Positions 35,739-47,919 of a DNA stretch of 64,000 bases are shown in pieces. Where the stretch lies: NCBI GenBank assembly GCA_027563935.2, contig CM050447.1:13546501-13610500 (forward strand). The letters run 5' to 3'. The notes beneath the pieces were generated by a model. The model was not told the origin of the DNA. It worked only from the letters and a program-made list of their open reading frames with translations, and searched no databases. Both the position numbers and the translations under genes were made by a program. Source of the stretch: Costus lasius (Eukaryota > Streptophyta > Magnoliopsida > Zingiberales > Costaceae). Numbering within the stretch: position 1 is the first letter of the stretch; every line of letters begins with the position of its first letter.

Positions 35739-37180
35739 GCCGCTCACGTGACTCGCTTATGATGTCTTTCGATTTTGGGCGTTGACCCATTGACTTGGAT
35801 TTGGGCTCCGTGCCGGCTCTCTTCAGTGCCCGTGCCGTGGGCTTGGGCCTCCGCCCAGCCTGAGTTCCAATTAATCCAGCCCAAAGAGATTTGGGCATTA
35901 CACTTGCTGTGAGGATCAAATCTGTATAGACCGGGCTAAATGGAATTGGATTGGGCCACGGCCCAGTTCCACAGCCGAAACCCAAATGCTGGTCAACATG
36001 GAGGAGTTGACCATCCTGGATTTCGTCGCTGTCGACGAGATCGGACGCGGGGCGGTGACTGGGTGAAGCGCTGCTTCAACGGCGTCCTCTCCGGCGCCAT
36101 CTTCGGCATGGGCAACGGCGGGGACTCCGGCGACGACTCCAGCAGGATTGGTGGACACATCCGGCGGACGCAGATGCGGAGATTCGGCTGAAGCGGATTT
36201 GGCAGCCTAGCGACACGAGATGCGTGATCTCCGGAAGCTCCTTAGGGAAGGCCGGCTGGTGCCTTCCCTCCCTTCCATTCCGGCGTCGTCCCTCGTCCTT
36301 AAAGATCCAAGCAGACAATCGGCAAAAGGGGAGCGGAGGAGTTTCATCTTCGAAAGCAGAGGAGGGAAGGCAGCTTCCCTTCTTCAGGCTCGACGACACC
36401 TCCCAGCTCGAGTTCGTCCAGGCAGAAGAGGAAGAGGAGGGGGAGGCGGGATCGGAGCCGGTGGCGTGCTCCTCCGCCTCCCCCAACGATGGCATCGGCG
36501 ACCGGAGGTGGCATTCACCTCTTCTCCCAAGTTCCAGGGCGCTGGCCCTGATGCCGTCGTTAGAGGGTGACGACGAAGGGAGACCAACGAGGTCTCTTCC
36601 CGGAGCGGTGAGCTCCGATGCCGTCGCAGAGGGTGCGACGAAGAAGTTTCTCCGGCGAGTGAACTTGTAAGTCGACGGCGAGGTGTCGTCGACGTGAGGG
36701 ACCGAGAGAGAGGTGAGGAAGAGGTTTTATGTAGGTTGGTTGACGAATCAACGTAAATTTCCCTACTTCTCCTTGTCTTCTCCGGCTTCGTCTTATCTCT
36801 GTGTTTTCCGGCGGCGGAAACATACGCCGACTCCTTCTTCCACCATTCCGGCAACGACGGCTTCCGCGACGAGATGGCTGAGGCCGGACGCCGGTTCCGG
36901 CCTGCTGCATGTCCCTGAGCCGTCCACCTCTACCGGCGACGAGTTCCCGGTGGCCGACGTTCGGAACGACGCAGGCGGCGTCATTCGAACGCGTGAAGAC
37001 GACGCTCGACTGGCGTTCGAATCTAGGCGTTGACCGGGTCAACATGATTTCGATTACACGGCTGAAATTCAATTTCGGGTGATTTTGGCGCACAAACCCA
37101 CGCCGGTTGGCTGACGTGGACGGCTTGATTAGGCTGGGCGTGACACTTGCCATCATTCCTTGGTTTTCAAACGCGAAAAA
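35739..37180. other. GC-rich unidentified segment
   Basis: This segment has high GC and overlapping open frames on both strands (up to 211 residues on the minus strand at 36560-37195). One plus-strand piece near 36045-36190 reads DWVKRCFNGVLSGAIFGMGN, which has a glycine-rich, membrane-carrier-like look, but no family can be named. The frames do not extend into a coherent gene. A captured or decayed gene is possible; no function is assigned. Confidence 0.3.
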
Positions 37181-37185
37181 TTCGA

Positions 37186-39065
37186 GGTGGGACACACACC
37201 AACCCTGGAATCCTTACAATGGCACCGTAACAAATCACGTGAACACTTTCATAGAATAGATGGTCTTTGGCACATTTGACGCATTTGTAGCTAAAGTGTA
37301 TATTAGAGGTTGCCAACCAGACCTGACTCGGCCTTACATGGGTCTTTGTTGGAATCACCCACGACACGAATTGAACGATTGTGCTAGTATGGCATGGCAA
37401 ATTTTTTGCTCGTTGTAGCACTATCGGGTTGGGTTGAGCATGGGACAATAAATTTTTGGCTCGGCCGGGGAAAGATATAAAAATATTTTAAAAATGAGGA
37501 AATTTAGGAAAAACATAAAAACTGATAAATTCTGAAAAAATATTAAAAAAAACCAAAATTTGAAATTATCAAAAAAAAAAAAAAAAATTTCTGAAAAATA
37601 AAAAAGAAAAATTAGGAAGAGGGAATCTAAAAGGAATTCAATAAAAATATTAAAAATTAAAAGAGATTAAAAAATAGACATCCTATAATACAAAAATAAA
37701 TTATAGGAAACAATAAGAATGCAAAAGTTTTGAAATAAAGCATTTTTAATTTATTTTAGATCTTATAGGCTCCATTTGTACCTTTCATGACATTTACGGA
37801 AAGATTAGGTTTCCGTAGTTCTATTTTTATAAACTTTTTATTTATTTTGGACCACATTGTGTCAGCTGCTTACATACCTTCTACATTGTTTACAGAAGGA
37901 TGCCTCTGTAGTTTTTTTATAATATTTTTATTTATTTTAGATTGCACTCATTAGAGTGCCTGTGTACCCTCTATAACATTTATGGAAGGATGTAGTTTTA
38001 ATTTTAAACCTAATCTTCATCTGTAACTACTTTTGCTTCCATTTTCATAACTCTGTTGATCGTCAAATGAGTTGATCGTCAAATGAAGAAGTTGAATGAC
38101 CTCTTTTGTTTTGAAGATAGTCTTCAACATCTAACCAATCTTTAGGATAAATGTACATTTCAATACTTTCGTTACTCATCCGGTTTGTTTTTCGTTTAGC
38201 ACCTTGCCATTTGCAAAACAAGACTGATGCTACTTTAGACACTAGAGGAGTTAGGTAGATTTGTGCTCTAGCAAAAACCACATAGGATAAGATTTTTCTT
38301 GAGATCTTTATAATGAGAAAATATCAAAATTATCAATTTGATCTTCTATAAATAAAATATTAATTTATAAGTGCAAAGGGTATAATATTGATTTTATAAG
38401 TGAAAGACATTTATATCTATAAATTCAAATATTTAGGATGTTTTATGAGGGCAAATAAGTAAAAAATCTATTTAAAATTTAAATCTAAGGACCCAAATTT
38501 GATTTTTTTTAAAAAAATAAATTAAAGTGGTAAAAGTGGTATGGGTTGCGGGCATTGTAAATGGCCATGTCTTTGGAGAATAAGACATTGAGATGTTGGA
38601 CCGACAACACGTCTATAATGACCTTCCTTAAAGGAAGAAAGACACTCTTAATAATAAACTGTTATAAAGAGTGCAAGATAGCCACATCATTAGGGCTTAG
38701 TTAGGGAAAAGCACCTAATTCATGATCACCAAGCCAACTCATGTTTGGAGTCGTATGTTCTCCTATCACTTGTGCCAGGATGGTCTCTTCATGGATATCT
38801 TACTATGTAGATTTCATTCATTTACCACTAAATCCTTGGGCCAGTTCCCGAAGGACGTAATCATCACTCTTATGATTTTTATCAATGTTCAGATGACACA
38901 ATAGAGGATTGTTCGAGCTCGTAATACTAAATTGGATAGTTGATCCAACATAGGATGTTGTTGATAGAATCTTCATCACTACCTTGTCTATGTAGAGAGA
39001 TCATGTGCTACATTAGCACCATCTTTGATGGACCAATAGCTAGAGGTCTAGAAAATGATCCAAAA
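37186..39065. repeat. Dispersed repeat, copy 1 (interrupted)
   Basis: The flanking parts 37190-37300 and 38567-39065 match copy 2 at 39740-39850 and 40500-41045. Shared words include CTTACAATGGCA, AACAAATCA, GTAGCTAAAGTGT, AATACTAAATTGGATAGTTG, ACACTAGCACCATCTTTGA in varied form, and GATGGACCAA. About 1.27 kb between the two parts is absent from copy 2 and looks like an insertion. The two copies lie in direct orientation about 2.5 kb apart. No coding sequence of the repeat is recognisable. Confidence 0.75.
37303..38566 (-). mobile_element. Probable hAT-like remnant inserted in repeat copy 1
   Basis: The segment fills the gap between the two parts of repeat copy 1. On the minus strand, 38281-38063 encodes a peptide ending SNESIEMYIYPKDWLDVEDY, which resembles the C-terminal tail of plant hAT transposases (a VEALICxxDWL-like motif). 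The left part (37310-37470) is rich in GGTTGGGTTGAGC and GGCTCGGCC words, as in hAT subterminal regions. Exact ends and target duplication could not be fixed, and the middle is low-complexity A-rich. Confidence 0.4.
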
Positions 39066-39719
39066 TTTAGCTATTAGACAATTTAGGTATTTCTAGAAAA
39101 AATAATGTCATTAATTAATTAAAGTCAACATTTAATTTTGACATAGACAAGTAATAAACTATGATCCTTACTAGATGAACTAATTGACACCTTTATGTGT
39201 GCATGTTGACAACACTAGAAGTGGTAGATGATTTACATTATTTTACCCTGTCAAGAGGGGCTACCACTATGAATCTAAGCTATCTCACCAACTCGTCTTC
39301 TCTCAAAATCCTTATTCCACTTTTGAATTTGATGGTGATCTTGCAAATTCAGTAACTTAGGGACTGATTAGTGTCAACTAACTTAACAAGTGATGATTCC
39401 TCTTGGGTCATCAGATGCTTTGATCGCCTAATTATAGTGATAAGACAACACATTTTCTCATTTTTTTGTGATAAACAATTGAATTGATTGCATAGTTGGC
39501 ACCTTTGGTACTTGCACAAAATTTGCTAGCTTCTTTTTGACTTGATTGTTGGTAAGTGTTTAGCTCAACTTTGGTTATACCATTGAGGCATCGGCAAAGG
39601 AAGGAGAGGTTGAAGCCTAGTTAGTGAGTGACCTGACCTCCTCACATTTTCTAGTATAAACTTGAATGGAGTTTTGAAGGATTAAGGTAAACACTTTTTT
39701 TTTGGTAAAATCATGGTGG

Positions 39720-41060
39720 AATCAATTCTTGAGAAGTTTTAGACAACCCTAGAATCTTACAATGGCATCATAGACTTAACAAATCATGTGGACACTTAAT
39801 AATAGACGACTTTATTTGGCCCATTCATCGTATAGTAGCTAAAGTGTTAGGAAGAACATGCAGGGGTGAGCATTCAGTTCACTGAAATCAGTGTTTACTG
39901 ATTATCAAATATTTTGGTAAATTCGGTTCAATAAAAATAAATTTGGTTTTGATTTTTGTTTCAAGTTTAGTGAAGTTTGATTTTTTGTTTCGGTTTTGGT
40001 TTTTATCTTTTCAATTTGGTAAAAAATCAAATTTACCGATATATATATATACATATATATATATAAATTTCTAAGTTTCTAATATTTTTCTGTTATTATG
40101 TCATCAAAATAAAAATAGAATTTGATTAAGTAGTTGTGACTTTGTGTGTTTGTGCTGGAAGGTCGTGTGGATTGAATTTGTAAATATTTTTAGGTAATTA
40201 TGATTTATGCTAATACAAAATTGTAAATATTATATTTTATTTTTGGTAATTTATCGAATTCACTAAAATAATTCAGTTTGGTAAAAAATCAGTTTATTAC
40301 AAATCGATTCAGTTTCGGTTTATAAATTTTGGTAAATAAAATTTGGTAAATTTGGTACCGATAAATACTAAATGTTTACCCCTAAGAGCATGCAATGGTT
40401 CTCTTGATTGATTTACTTGGGAGGACCAATCAGGCAAAGATGTTTACAAGTCATTTTTCATCCATGCATTTATTTGTATACTTCAAGTTAGGAGATTGCC
40501 TTGTCCTTGGCAAAGAAGACTTCGACGTGGTAAAAGACATCCATGAAGGCCTTAATGAAGGGAAGAAAACCAAGTTCTTATTTAGAAATGACTATAAAAA
40601 GGGAATGGGCAGCCACGTCATCATGGCTTGTAGAGCACTTAAATCATGATCATGAAGCCAACAAATCTTTGGAGTTTTGTGCTCTCCCACCCCTTGTGCT
40701 AGGATGACCTCTTCACGGAGATATGCAAGATTTGTATAGAAATTTTGTCTATCTACTACTAAACCCTCCAGGGCTAGTTCCGTATGGAGGTACGCATTTT
40801 TTTTATTTATGTTAGTGTTCGGATCACACAATGGTGATTGTTGAAGCTTGTAATACTAAATTGGATAGTTGATCCAAGATAGGACCTTGTCAATTATATA
40901 AACACAATATGTTTGCCTTACTACTCAAGCCCTATTATTGCATCTAGAATCTTCATTGCTAAATTGACTATGCAAAGAGATCATCAGCTACACTAGCACC
41001 ATCTTTGATGGACCAACAGCTAGGAGTCAAGAAAATTCTCAACATTAATTATTAGATAAA
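39720..41060. repeat. Dispersed repeat, copy 2 (interrupted by a MITE)
   Basis: This is the direct-orientation partner of copy 1, diverged but continuous once the hAT MITE at 39862-40385 is removed. A further block just upstream, 39490-39740, is shared with 28490-29590, so the family has at least three partial copies in the window. It may be a non-autonomous retroelement, but neither LTR ends nor a primer-binding site could be identified. Confidence 0.7.
39862..40385. mobile_element. hAT-type MITE, 524 bp
   Basis: The left end is AGGGGTGAGCATTCAG; the right end reverse-complemented is TTAGGGGTAAACATTTAG. Flanks GAACATGC (39854-39861) and GAGCATGC (40386-40393) form an 8-bp duplication with one mismatch. 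The interior is palindromic and AT-rich, with TTTGGTAAA/TTTACCAAA-type words on both arms. There is no coding sequence. It is inserted in repeat copy 2, which continues on both sides. Confidence 0.8.
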
Positions 41061-42140
41061 AAAGACGGCCATTTATTCACATCAAGCTTTCTTGTAATTA
41101 TGTTCAATAACCAAATAACTCAAATGCACTTTCTTTTCTTACACATTTTTATCTAATGCCAATCAAACATTCATATTTGAACTTGTCAATCATGTGAATT
41201 GGTCACTTGAGAATAACCAAAATGGATAGATCGATGAGGTTATTTAACTAGTGAACGTCTTGTGATTGAGGTCGTTCTAATTATCAAAAACCACTAATGT
41301 TAACCCTCTCAGTGGTTGATTTCAATTAATGGAAGCCACAACGAAGGTGATCTACGTCCGCAACAGATCTCCCGGCTCGGCGATAGTCGGAGACAGAGCA
41401 GTGTCCACGAACGAGCTCCGGCGGCGACTGATCTGTGCTTGATCTGTGTCTGCGAACCATCTTTGGCGATTCCTACGTCCGCGAACCAGCTCCGTCATTA
41501 GATCTCTGCTCTGGCGACTCCAGCTCTGCATCTCAGCGACAGATCGTGCAGCAGAAGCTTTGTTTTTAGCGCCGCATCCACTTTCGGTGACAGATCTGCG
41601 TCCAAACCCGGCGATCAGCTCCGGCGATACATTTCTACTCCGATGACTAGCTTCGACGACTGCGGCGACTCCTCCTCTACTCAGGTGACTACGGCGACTC
41701 CCCCTCTGCTTAGGCGCAGCGCAGGTAAGGGTTTATCTGTTTACTTAAGTAATAGATGTTAGTTGTTTATACATATGCATATGTTTACTTAAGTAATATA
41801 TAGATGTTAGTATACCTACATTACTGAAACAAATATACCGTACCATGTTTAGATTTTGCTTAATACATGTATAAATAATTAGATTGTAGTATACTTATGC
41901 TTATACCTACATATGTCTTTATACTTATACATCCATACATTTCAATTTAAGCTTAATGACACTAATAACAAAAAACCAAAGCAACATGGGATATGCAAAC
42001 TATTATTATATTTTGCGATATCTGTATCACTGCAATCGACAAAAACATGCATCCAGGCACACATTTCAATGTCTAAGGATAAAAATTTGTGATTGAGAAT
42101 TTCCATCAACTCACTGGACTGAATTACGATAAAGTTCAAT
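41061..42140. other. Leader-like GC-rich DNA before Harbinger remains
   Basis: Positions 41335-41720 are GC-rich, with repeated CGGCGACT and CTCCGGCGA words, and lie directly upstream of the Harbinger frame in the same orientation. They could be its 5' leader. A similar GC-rich patch lies beyond the coding remains at 43640-44060. Element ends were not found. Confidence 0.35.
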
Positions 42141-42149
42141 TAAAAAAAT

Positions 42150-43325
42150 AAATGGGATTGGAAATGGACTTAGCTGGAATATAAGATTAGACACAGTAGA
42201 TGCAACCCCTGACTGATGGGCAACAAAGATTGCGGTATGAATCTTAATTAGTAGTATACCCATGTTTGTTTTATTGTTATAAATTATAAATATCTTATGT
42301 TATTTGTAGATTAACAAGGAGTATGCTAAGTTTCAAAAGAAGGGTCTCCACCCAGACATCGAGAAGAAAAATGATCTCATGTTTGGTCATACAGTTGCAT
42401 TCGATAATTGTTGTTATGCTACAAGTGTTGATGATGCGATAAGAGAAGATGATGTAGCAGAATATGTGCCAGAAGAAGAATCATTCACACTCGTCTCACA
42501 ACCATCCTCCATACCAAGCTCTAGTAGAAAGAAGACTAGAAGTGCTTCTTCAACAAGCTTGAAGGAAGATATTAATAGATTGGCTTCTTGCGTTGAACGA
42601 AGACTGGATGTGCCGGCCCAGGATTATGCTGAATACATGAATGAGCTCAATGATCTCTTGGGTATTCATTGTGGTGGTCGGTTGTACTTTTTTGGCTCTA
42701 CTCTCCTTGAACAGAAATCAAAGAGAATAGCTTTTAAACAAATGACAACTATTGAGGAGAAACTAGGATGGTTGAACTATCACTATGAGGAGGCTCCTAA
42801 GTAGTTGAGATCTTTGGTTATATGTTTGTTATGAGTGACTTTTGTTATGTTTGTCTTCGTAGGAGTGTCACTTTTATGATGAACTAAGTTTGTGATGATG
42901 CTTTTTTATTATTACCTTTGTTTGCTATCTTCTTTGGTTGTTAGTTTGAATTACTTATGCTTTATAACATTTGTTGTTAGATATGAACCTTAATAATTGG
43001 GGTAATGCATCTGGAGGCTCATAAGGAAGTGTTTAATAAGTCACACTCCTCGCGCAGAAGTTGCATAGAGAGATGTTTTGGAGTTTGAAAACAAAGGTGT
43101 GATGTATTACGGGACATGCCTTCATTTGCTTATTCGACACAGGTGAAAATTGTAATTGCAACAATGACATTACATAATTACATTAGGCAAATAACGAATA
43201 CAGACTATATTTTCCAAGATGCTGATGCTATTCTTGATTTCGTTGAGGAGGTTAATGAAGAGCAAGTTGAGGAGGCTAATGAAGAGCAATCAAATCCTAC
43301 TGAGATAGATATAATACGTAATTAG
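42150..43325 (+). pseudogene. PIF/Harbinger transposon remains: Myb/SANT-like ORF plus transposase tail
   Basis: The first part is the accessory DNA-binding protein found beside plant Harbinger transposases. LSWNIRLDTVDATPD, a stop, then WATKIA at about 42168-42233 is followed by a GT-AG intron (about 42234-42309) and a 163-codon open stretch starting INKEYAKFQKKGLHPDIE and ending at 42804. The second part, from about 43030, is the end of a DDE transposase: SHSSRRSCIERCFGV, a stop, KQR, then MPSFAYSTQVKIVIATMTLH (43116 onward) and an acidic tail ending at 43325. Both internal stops are TGA where the family usually has TGG. Most of the transposase, including the first catalytic aspartates, is missing. 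Confidence 0.8.
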
Positions 43326-46300
43326 ATTGCTTTAAGTTTATTAACATGAGTTGCGCAGCCTAAAAACAATTTTATTATGTGTAATGACTTTGGTATTGTA
43401 TTGTCCATATTATGAACTTCTTATATTATATAAGAACTCTTTATGGTATCAAATTATGAGCTTGTTATATTATTAAAATTACATAAGGTGTGATCACATT
43501 TAATGTTATTTTTAGTCTTTGCTTAATATTATAGGACAGCAGTTTATTCTGTTTAGCAGCACAGTTGTTGAACCAAACAGCTGGGTATTTTTCCGGCCAA
43601 CAGAAGGTTACTACAGAACTTTTCTTTCAAAATGTAGTAAAATATTTTGTCCTCCCAATGGATATCGCGAGCCGTGATCTTTGGCGACTGTCTTTTCCTT
43701 TGTATTTGATGTCGACGTTTTGTCCCGACGAATGCCTTCTCTCTCCATTTTCTAGTGCTTCCGAGTTCCGACGTCTCTCCGGCCGTTTCTCGGTGTCTTC
43801 TCTCGTTTGGTCTTCTCCGTCACTCGGGTGTGGTTTTTCCGACGTCGTGCGCCGGCGAGCTCCTTGTTCTGTCTTTCTCTTCCGCATCCTCCACCTGCAT
43901 GTGGACGTATTTTCTACGGTACCTTCTTGTTCCCTGCTGTCTGCGTACATCATCAACTCCTCTGCGGCCTCTATTTGTGCGCATGTCCTTGTTGCCTTTG
44001 TGCAACGTTTCTTTTGCTATTTTTCTATGACCCTGAGGTGAGGCTTCCCTCACCTATCGATCATGCCTATTGGCCAAAACTGTGCTGCTGCTTCCATTTT
44101 GCTTTTTCCCCTACATAGGATAGTTGGTTTTTGGGTCTTGTGTCACCGTGCATTTGGCCTAATCTTTTTTAAAATTTTTATTATCCTAATTCAGGGTACG
44201 ACAAACTTGGGGAATGATATTTTTATTATTTTGCACTAGCAGTCACATTAGATCAAATCTCTTATTCAAGAGGCTTTCCTTGATGGACAAAAATTATGGT
44301 CGCAGTCATTTGATTGTTGAAGGTGAAGTTGTCATTATTAAACTAATTGTCAAAAATCATGGTTGAAGTTAACTCTTTTATTCAAGGCTAACTTCCTAGA
44401 TGGGTAAAATCATAGTTGGGGACTTGGGATCTGTTGATTATCAAAAGCTTGAAGGATATGGTCAATCTAACTATCAAAAGCTATGACTAGGGTTTACTCT
44501 CAAGCTAAGAGTTATATATGCCAATCAATGGTAGTCACACACTTGAGTGTACAAACTGTACAAGCTTATGGATGATGTGAGGTCGATCACCATTTTTCAC
44601 TTCACTTTGGCATGTGACATCTTAAACTACAGATTTACTTGAATGATAGCCACAGGAAGTTAAAAATTCAAAGTTATCAAGACATTCAAAAGCTTCTTTG
44701 TACATAATTTAAATTTACACCAACAAGAAATTTTGCATATGGCCTTAACACATTAAATCAAAATATCATCCATTGTTATATGAATGGCTAAAATCAATTG
44801 TGTTTAGAAGATTGAGTCACATGCTTATTTAGTAGAAAAAACCTCTCTAAATGCGTTGCAGTCATTACTTGAGTGATTGATGCGCCACCAATCTACCCAA
44901 GAACTTTGGCATTTCCCAAAGAGTTAGGTCTTTGGGCATTCATCTCTCTGCTTAGTTCATTCCGGCGCATCGTTAGTCGCTAATTGCCAAATCTCTTTGC
45001 CTGGGCCACCTTTCTCGTAATTTCTTCGGTTGGTTCTCCTAGGCATTATTTGAATAGCCTGAACCATCATCTCCCAAGCATCCGGAAGACTTGGGGGCTA
45101 CACTAGTGACTAGTGAACTTGCCCTCTCATTTTGCCATTCCATGCATGCTTCATTATTCCAAAGCCAGTGTCGCTGCCATATGCTGTTATAATGATGGCA
45201 AGCACATTGTTACCCATTCAACCTGTCATATATTGCATCATAACATAACTGCAACATAAGTCACGCATACTGAACCACGGCGACAAGAACATAGACATCC
45301 ACAAATGACGAAAATGTAAGCTCTGAACTTTTAGTTAAACCTAATTACCCCTTTGTTCCATGATCCCTATAAACATTAGCATAGGTTCGTCTCTACTTTA
45401 TGCAGGTTTTGCCAGAGGAACTAAGGGTAAACAAAAAGGCTAGCGAACAGTGCAGGTGGTTTTTTTTTTAAAAAAAAACAGTGCAGGTTATTTCAATAGA
45501 GCCTTATATGTATTATAGCCAAATGAATAGTTGGCTCTGAGTCCAATCAGAAGTTCAAGGAATTCATGATGTGAAGCAAGTGGCTTTACTATAGGCATTT
45601 AGGTAGGGCTAAAGTCCGATCCTCACAAGGTAATGGTGGCTGAGTAACATTCTCATCAGTGCATTTGTGCATCGAAATGAGATACTCAATGAGCTGTGGG
45701 TATGAAAGTGAATGCTTGATGACATTTATGAGTTGAGGCTAGTGTTCTGTAAACGCATTGGTAATGGGCTCAGGATAAGTTTTTTAATTTGGGCATGTTA
45801 CTCTGTTATGCTTAAAATTGACTTTCTTTTCCTCAAAAAAGCTTGATGACTGTATAATAGTGACTCGTTTTGTGTAGGAACAAAGTTGGAATAGTGCTTA
45901 GAGTTGAGCAAACGATTTGTCTTTGACCAAAAGTGCCTATAAATTCTTGCAGTGGTTCTTCGATTGTTGGATTGGTTGGAAAATGTCATGTCTAATACCT
46001 GTTGCTTTTAAAGTGAAAATCTTTGATGGGAAGTTATTACATAAAAAAAAAAGTTATTACCTCGATGTCTTTGAACTACATCTTGGCTTGTCAATATGAG
46101 CATTTGTCTGGCTTTATCGTTTGTTTTCGTGTGACTTCGACATTGATTCACTATAGCACATTTTCTTGCTTTACTAATTTGGCTTGGAAATATTTTGCAT
46201 CAATCATCGTTGCAAGCTCAGTTCAAAATAACAATTATTTTTTTATCAGCTGTCTAGCACTTTTGGTTACTTGGAGAGTAGGAACAGTAAGCTTTTTAGT

Positions 46301-46594
46301 GGAGACCAGGCTACGAAGGGTGGAGGTGGATAGTGTCAAACCCATTATACTGGATCTTGTTGGATTTCAAAAATTTTATCCCATACATGATTTCGACAAG
46401 AATTGGGTCCCAATGAGGGGAGCAGGGAAGGAGCGGTGAGTGATGGCAAGCGGTGTGGGTAAGGAGGGAAGGGGAGCGATACAAGCGAGGAGAGGGGAGG
46501 GGAGGTAATAACTAGAGTTAAGGGTATTTTTGTTAATTTCTATAGGTGGGTGAGATCGAGTACAGGATAGGTATATAAAATCTCATCGCCTGTC
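43326..46594. other. Gene-free stretch with transposon debris
   Basis: A GC-rich patch at 43640-44120 has overlapping frames on both strands but no known domain. Positions 44200-44530 contain loosely repeated phrases (ATTGTCAAAAATCATGGTTG, TTATCAAAAGCTTGAAGG, CTATCAAAAGCTATGACTAG). The rest, including the 138-residue frame at 46023-46439, shows nothing recognisable. A CAATTATC-like phrase at 41275 suggests the repeat continues on the other side of the Harbinger remains. Confidence 0.35.
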
Positions 46595-47024
46595 GAGGGG
46601 CGCGTTTTCTCCGCGGGGGGGGGGGGGGGCCGCGGAAAAATTTTTCCGCGGTTCCCTTAATTTTTATATTAAAAAAATTTTTTTTTTTATTTTTTTTTTA
46701 AGAAATATTCTATTTCTTATTATCTATCTAATGGTATTAAATTTAGGGTATTTTAGATTATATACATGTATGAAATATCCTATACAAATTTTATACAAAT
46801 TTATATATAAAATATTGTTTTGTCTTATATGCAATTTTGTATAGGATATTTCATGTATGTATATAATCTAAAATACCCTAAATTTAATACCATTGGATAG
46901 ATTATAAGGAGTAGAGTATTTTTAAAAAAAAAATTAAAAAAAAAATATTTTTTAATAGGAAAATGAAAGGAACCGCGGAAAAATTTTTCCGCGGCCCCCT
47001 CCGCGGAGAAATTTTAGCACCCTC
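46595..47024. mobile_element. Foldback (long inverted-repeat) element with CCGCGG-rich ends
   Basis: Almost the whole 430 bp is an inverted repeat. The right end, read on the minus strand, starts GAGGGTGCTAAAATTTCTCC; the left end reads GAGGGGCGCGTTTTCTCC. Each arm holds a perfect 22-bp palindrome (CCGCGG, five A, five T, CCGCGG) at 46630-46651 and 46973-46994. The inner arms (about 46710-46790 and 46835-46919) are also near-perfect complements around a short AT-rich loop. A run of 15 G lies at 46615-46629 on the left only. There is no coding sequence and no clear target duplication. A Mutator-like or foldback MITE is the likely class. Confidence 0.85.
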
Positions 47025-47919
47025 TGCACTGTTTTGTGAACTCATTTGTGTCATGCTTGATGATTGAATTGACAAATGACTGCGTTGGATACAAATTCAG
47101 GCAAGTGATTCATGGAAATGGCTAAAATGGTGTAAAGAACTGCGAAAGTAACCATGACGTACAACTGTACAAACCATGTGACCAAAATTTTTCTTCTCAT
47201 GCGAACGCACGCACTTGCGAAACCAAATCATAAAAATTGTCATTCATCTTTACATAATTAAATTCCTACACAATTCATCTCATTTAAAGTGCTATTGCAT
47301 TCAAAATTGAATTGAAATATTTCCTCTTTTTGTTTCATTGCTTATCAGCTCCGATCTCCTTCATTCAGAATATTTTGTGCATCTTTGATAATAGTGCTTT
47401 TGCAAACAAGTCTATCAGTGTCAGGTACATTTGCTTCATGCCGCATGTTATCGTTGCTTTATTCAGATCCCTCTCGTTACTTTATTCAGATCCCTCTTGG
47501 TTGGATGATAAAAATGTCTTTTTTGATAATATATAATTTATGAATTTTTTATTTATTTATAACTGAAAAAATAATAATGGAGATAAATACTCTTCGGTCA
47601 GTATAATTTACAAAAAATTGCCCTTTGGCTTAGGGGTTCTTGGGAACACGTGTCTCTCATCTGCTTCATGCTCAACCCCTGCGGCGATCCCTGCCGTTGC
47701 CAGTCCGCAATTCCCCTGCTATGTAACCTCGTTGTTTCCTGCCGACGCTCCGTTTAGTCGAAACGCCATTCCCCTTCGCAGCCAAGCCAATTAGGGTTCG
47801 CCGTTTCTTCATCACTGCCCTCTCGATCGTCTCCAATTCTTCGATCGGTTAGTTTTCTTCTTCTTTCTCTCTGCCGTAGTTCTTTATTCTTTCTTCGTCG
47901 CTAAATTTAGTTGTTCCAG
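47025..47919 (+). promoter_or_regulatory. Upstream region and 5' leader of the DCD gene
   Basis: A G-box core CACGTG lies at about 47647-47652. From 47640 on the sequence becomes GC-richer and CT-rich, like a plant leader. TTAGGGTTCG occurs near 47790. The start codon at 47920 is directly preceded by TTGTTCCAG, and GATCGGTTAG occurs near 47843, so a 5'-UTR intron ending at 47919 is possible. No TATA box can be placed. Confidence 0.45.

Noticed and set aside
36560..37195. 211-residue minus-strand frame
   Set aside because: GC-rich sequence yields long frames on both strands here. The peptide is arginine/serine-rich without a recognisable domain, so it is reported only as an unidentified GC-rich segment.
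43565..44118. Overlapping frames of 91-158 residues after the Harbinger remains
   Set aside because: Frames occur on both strands of a GC-rich patch without domain similarity. They are likely leader or trailer DNA of a transposon.
44870..45110. Possible inverted LTR copy (TTTGGCATTTCCCAAAGAG)
   Set aside because: Only a short phrase resembles the 29.6 kb LTR-like copies on the other strand. The order of other landmarks is not kept.
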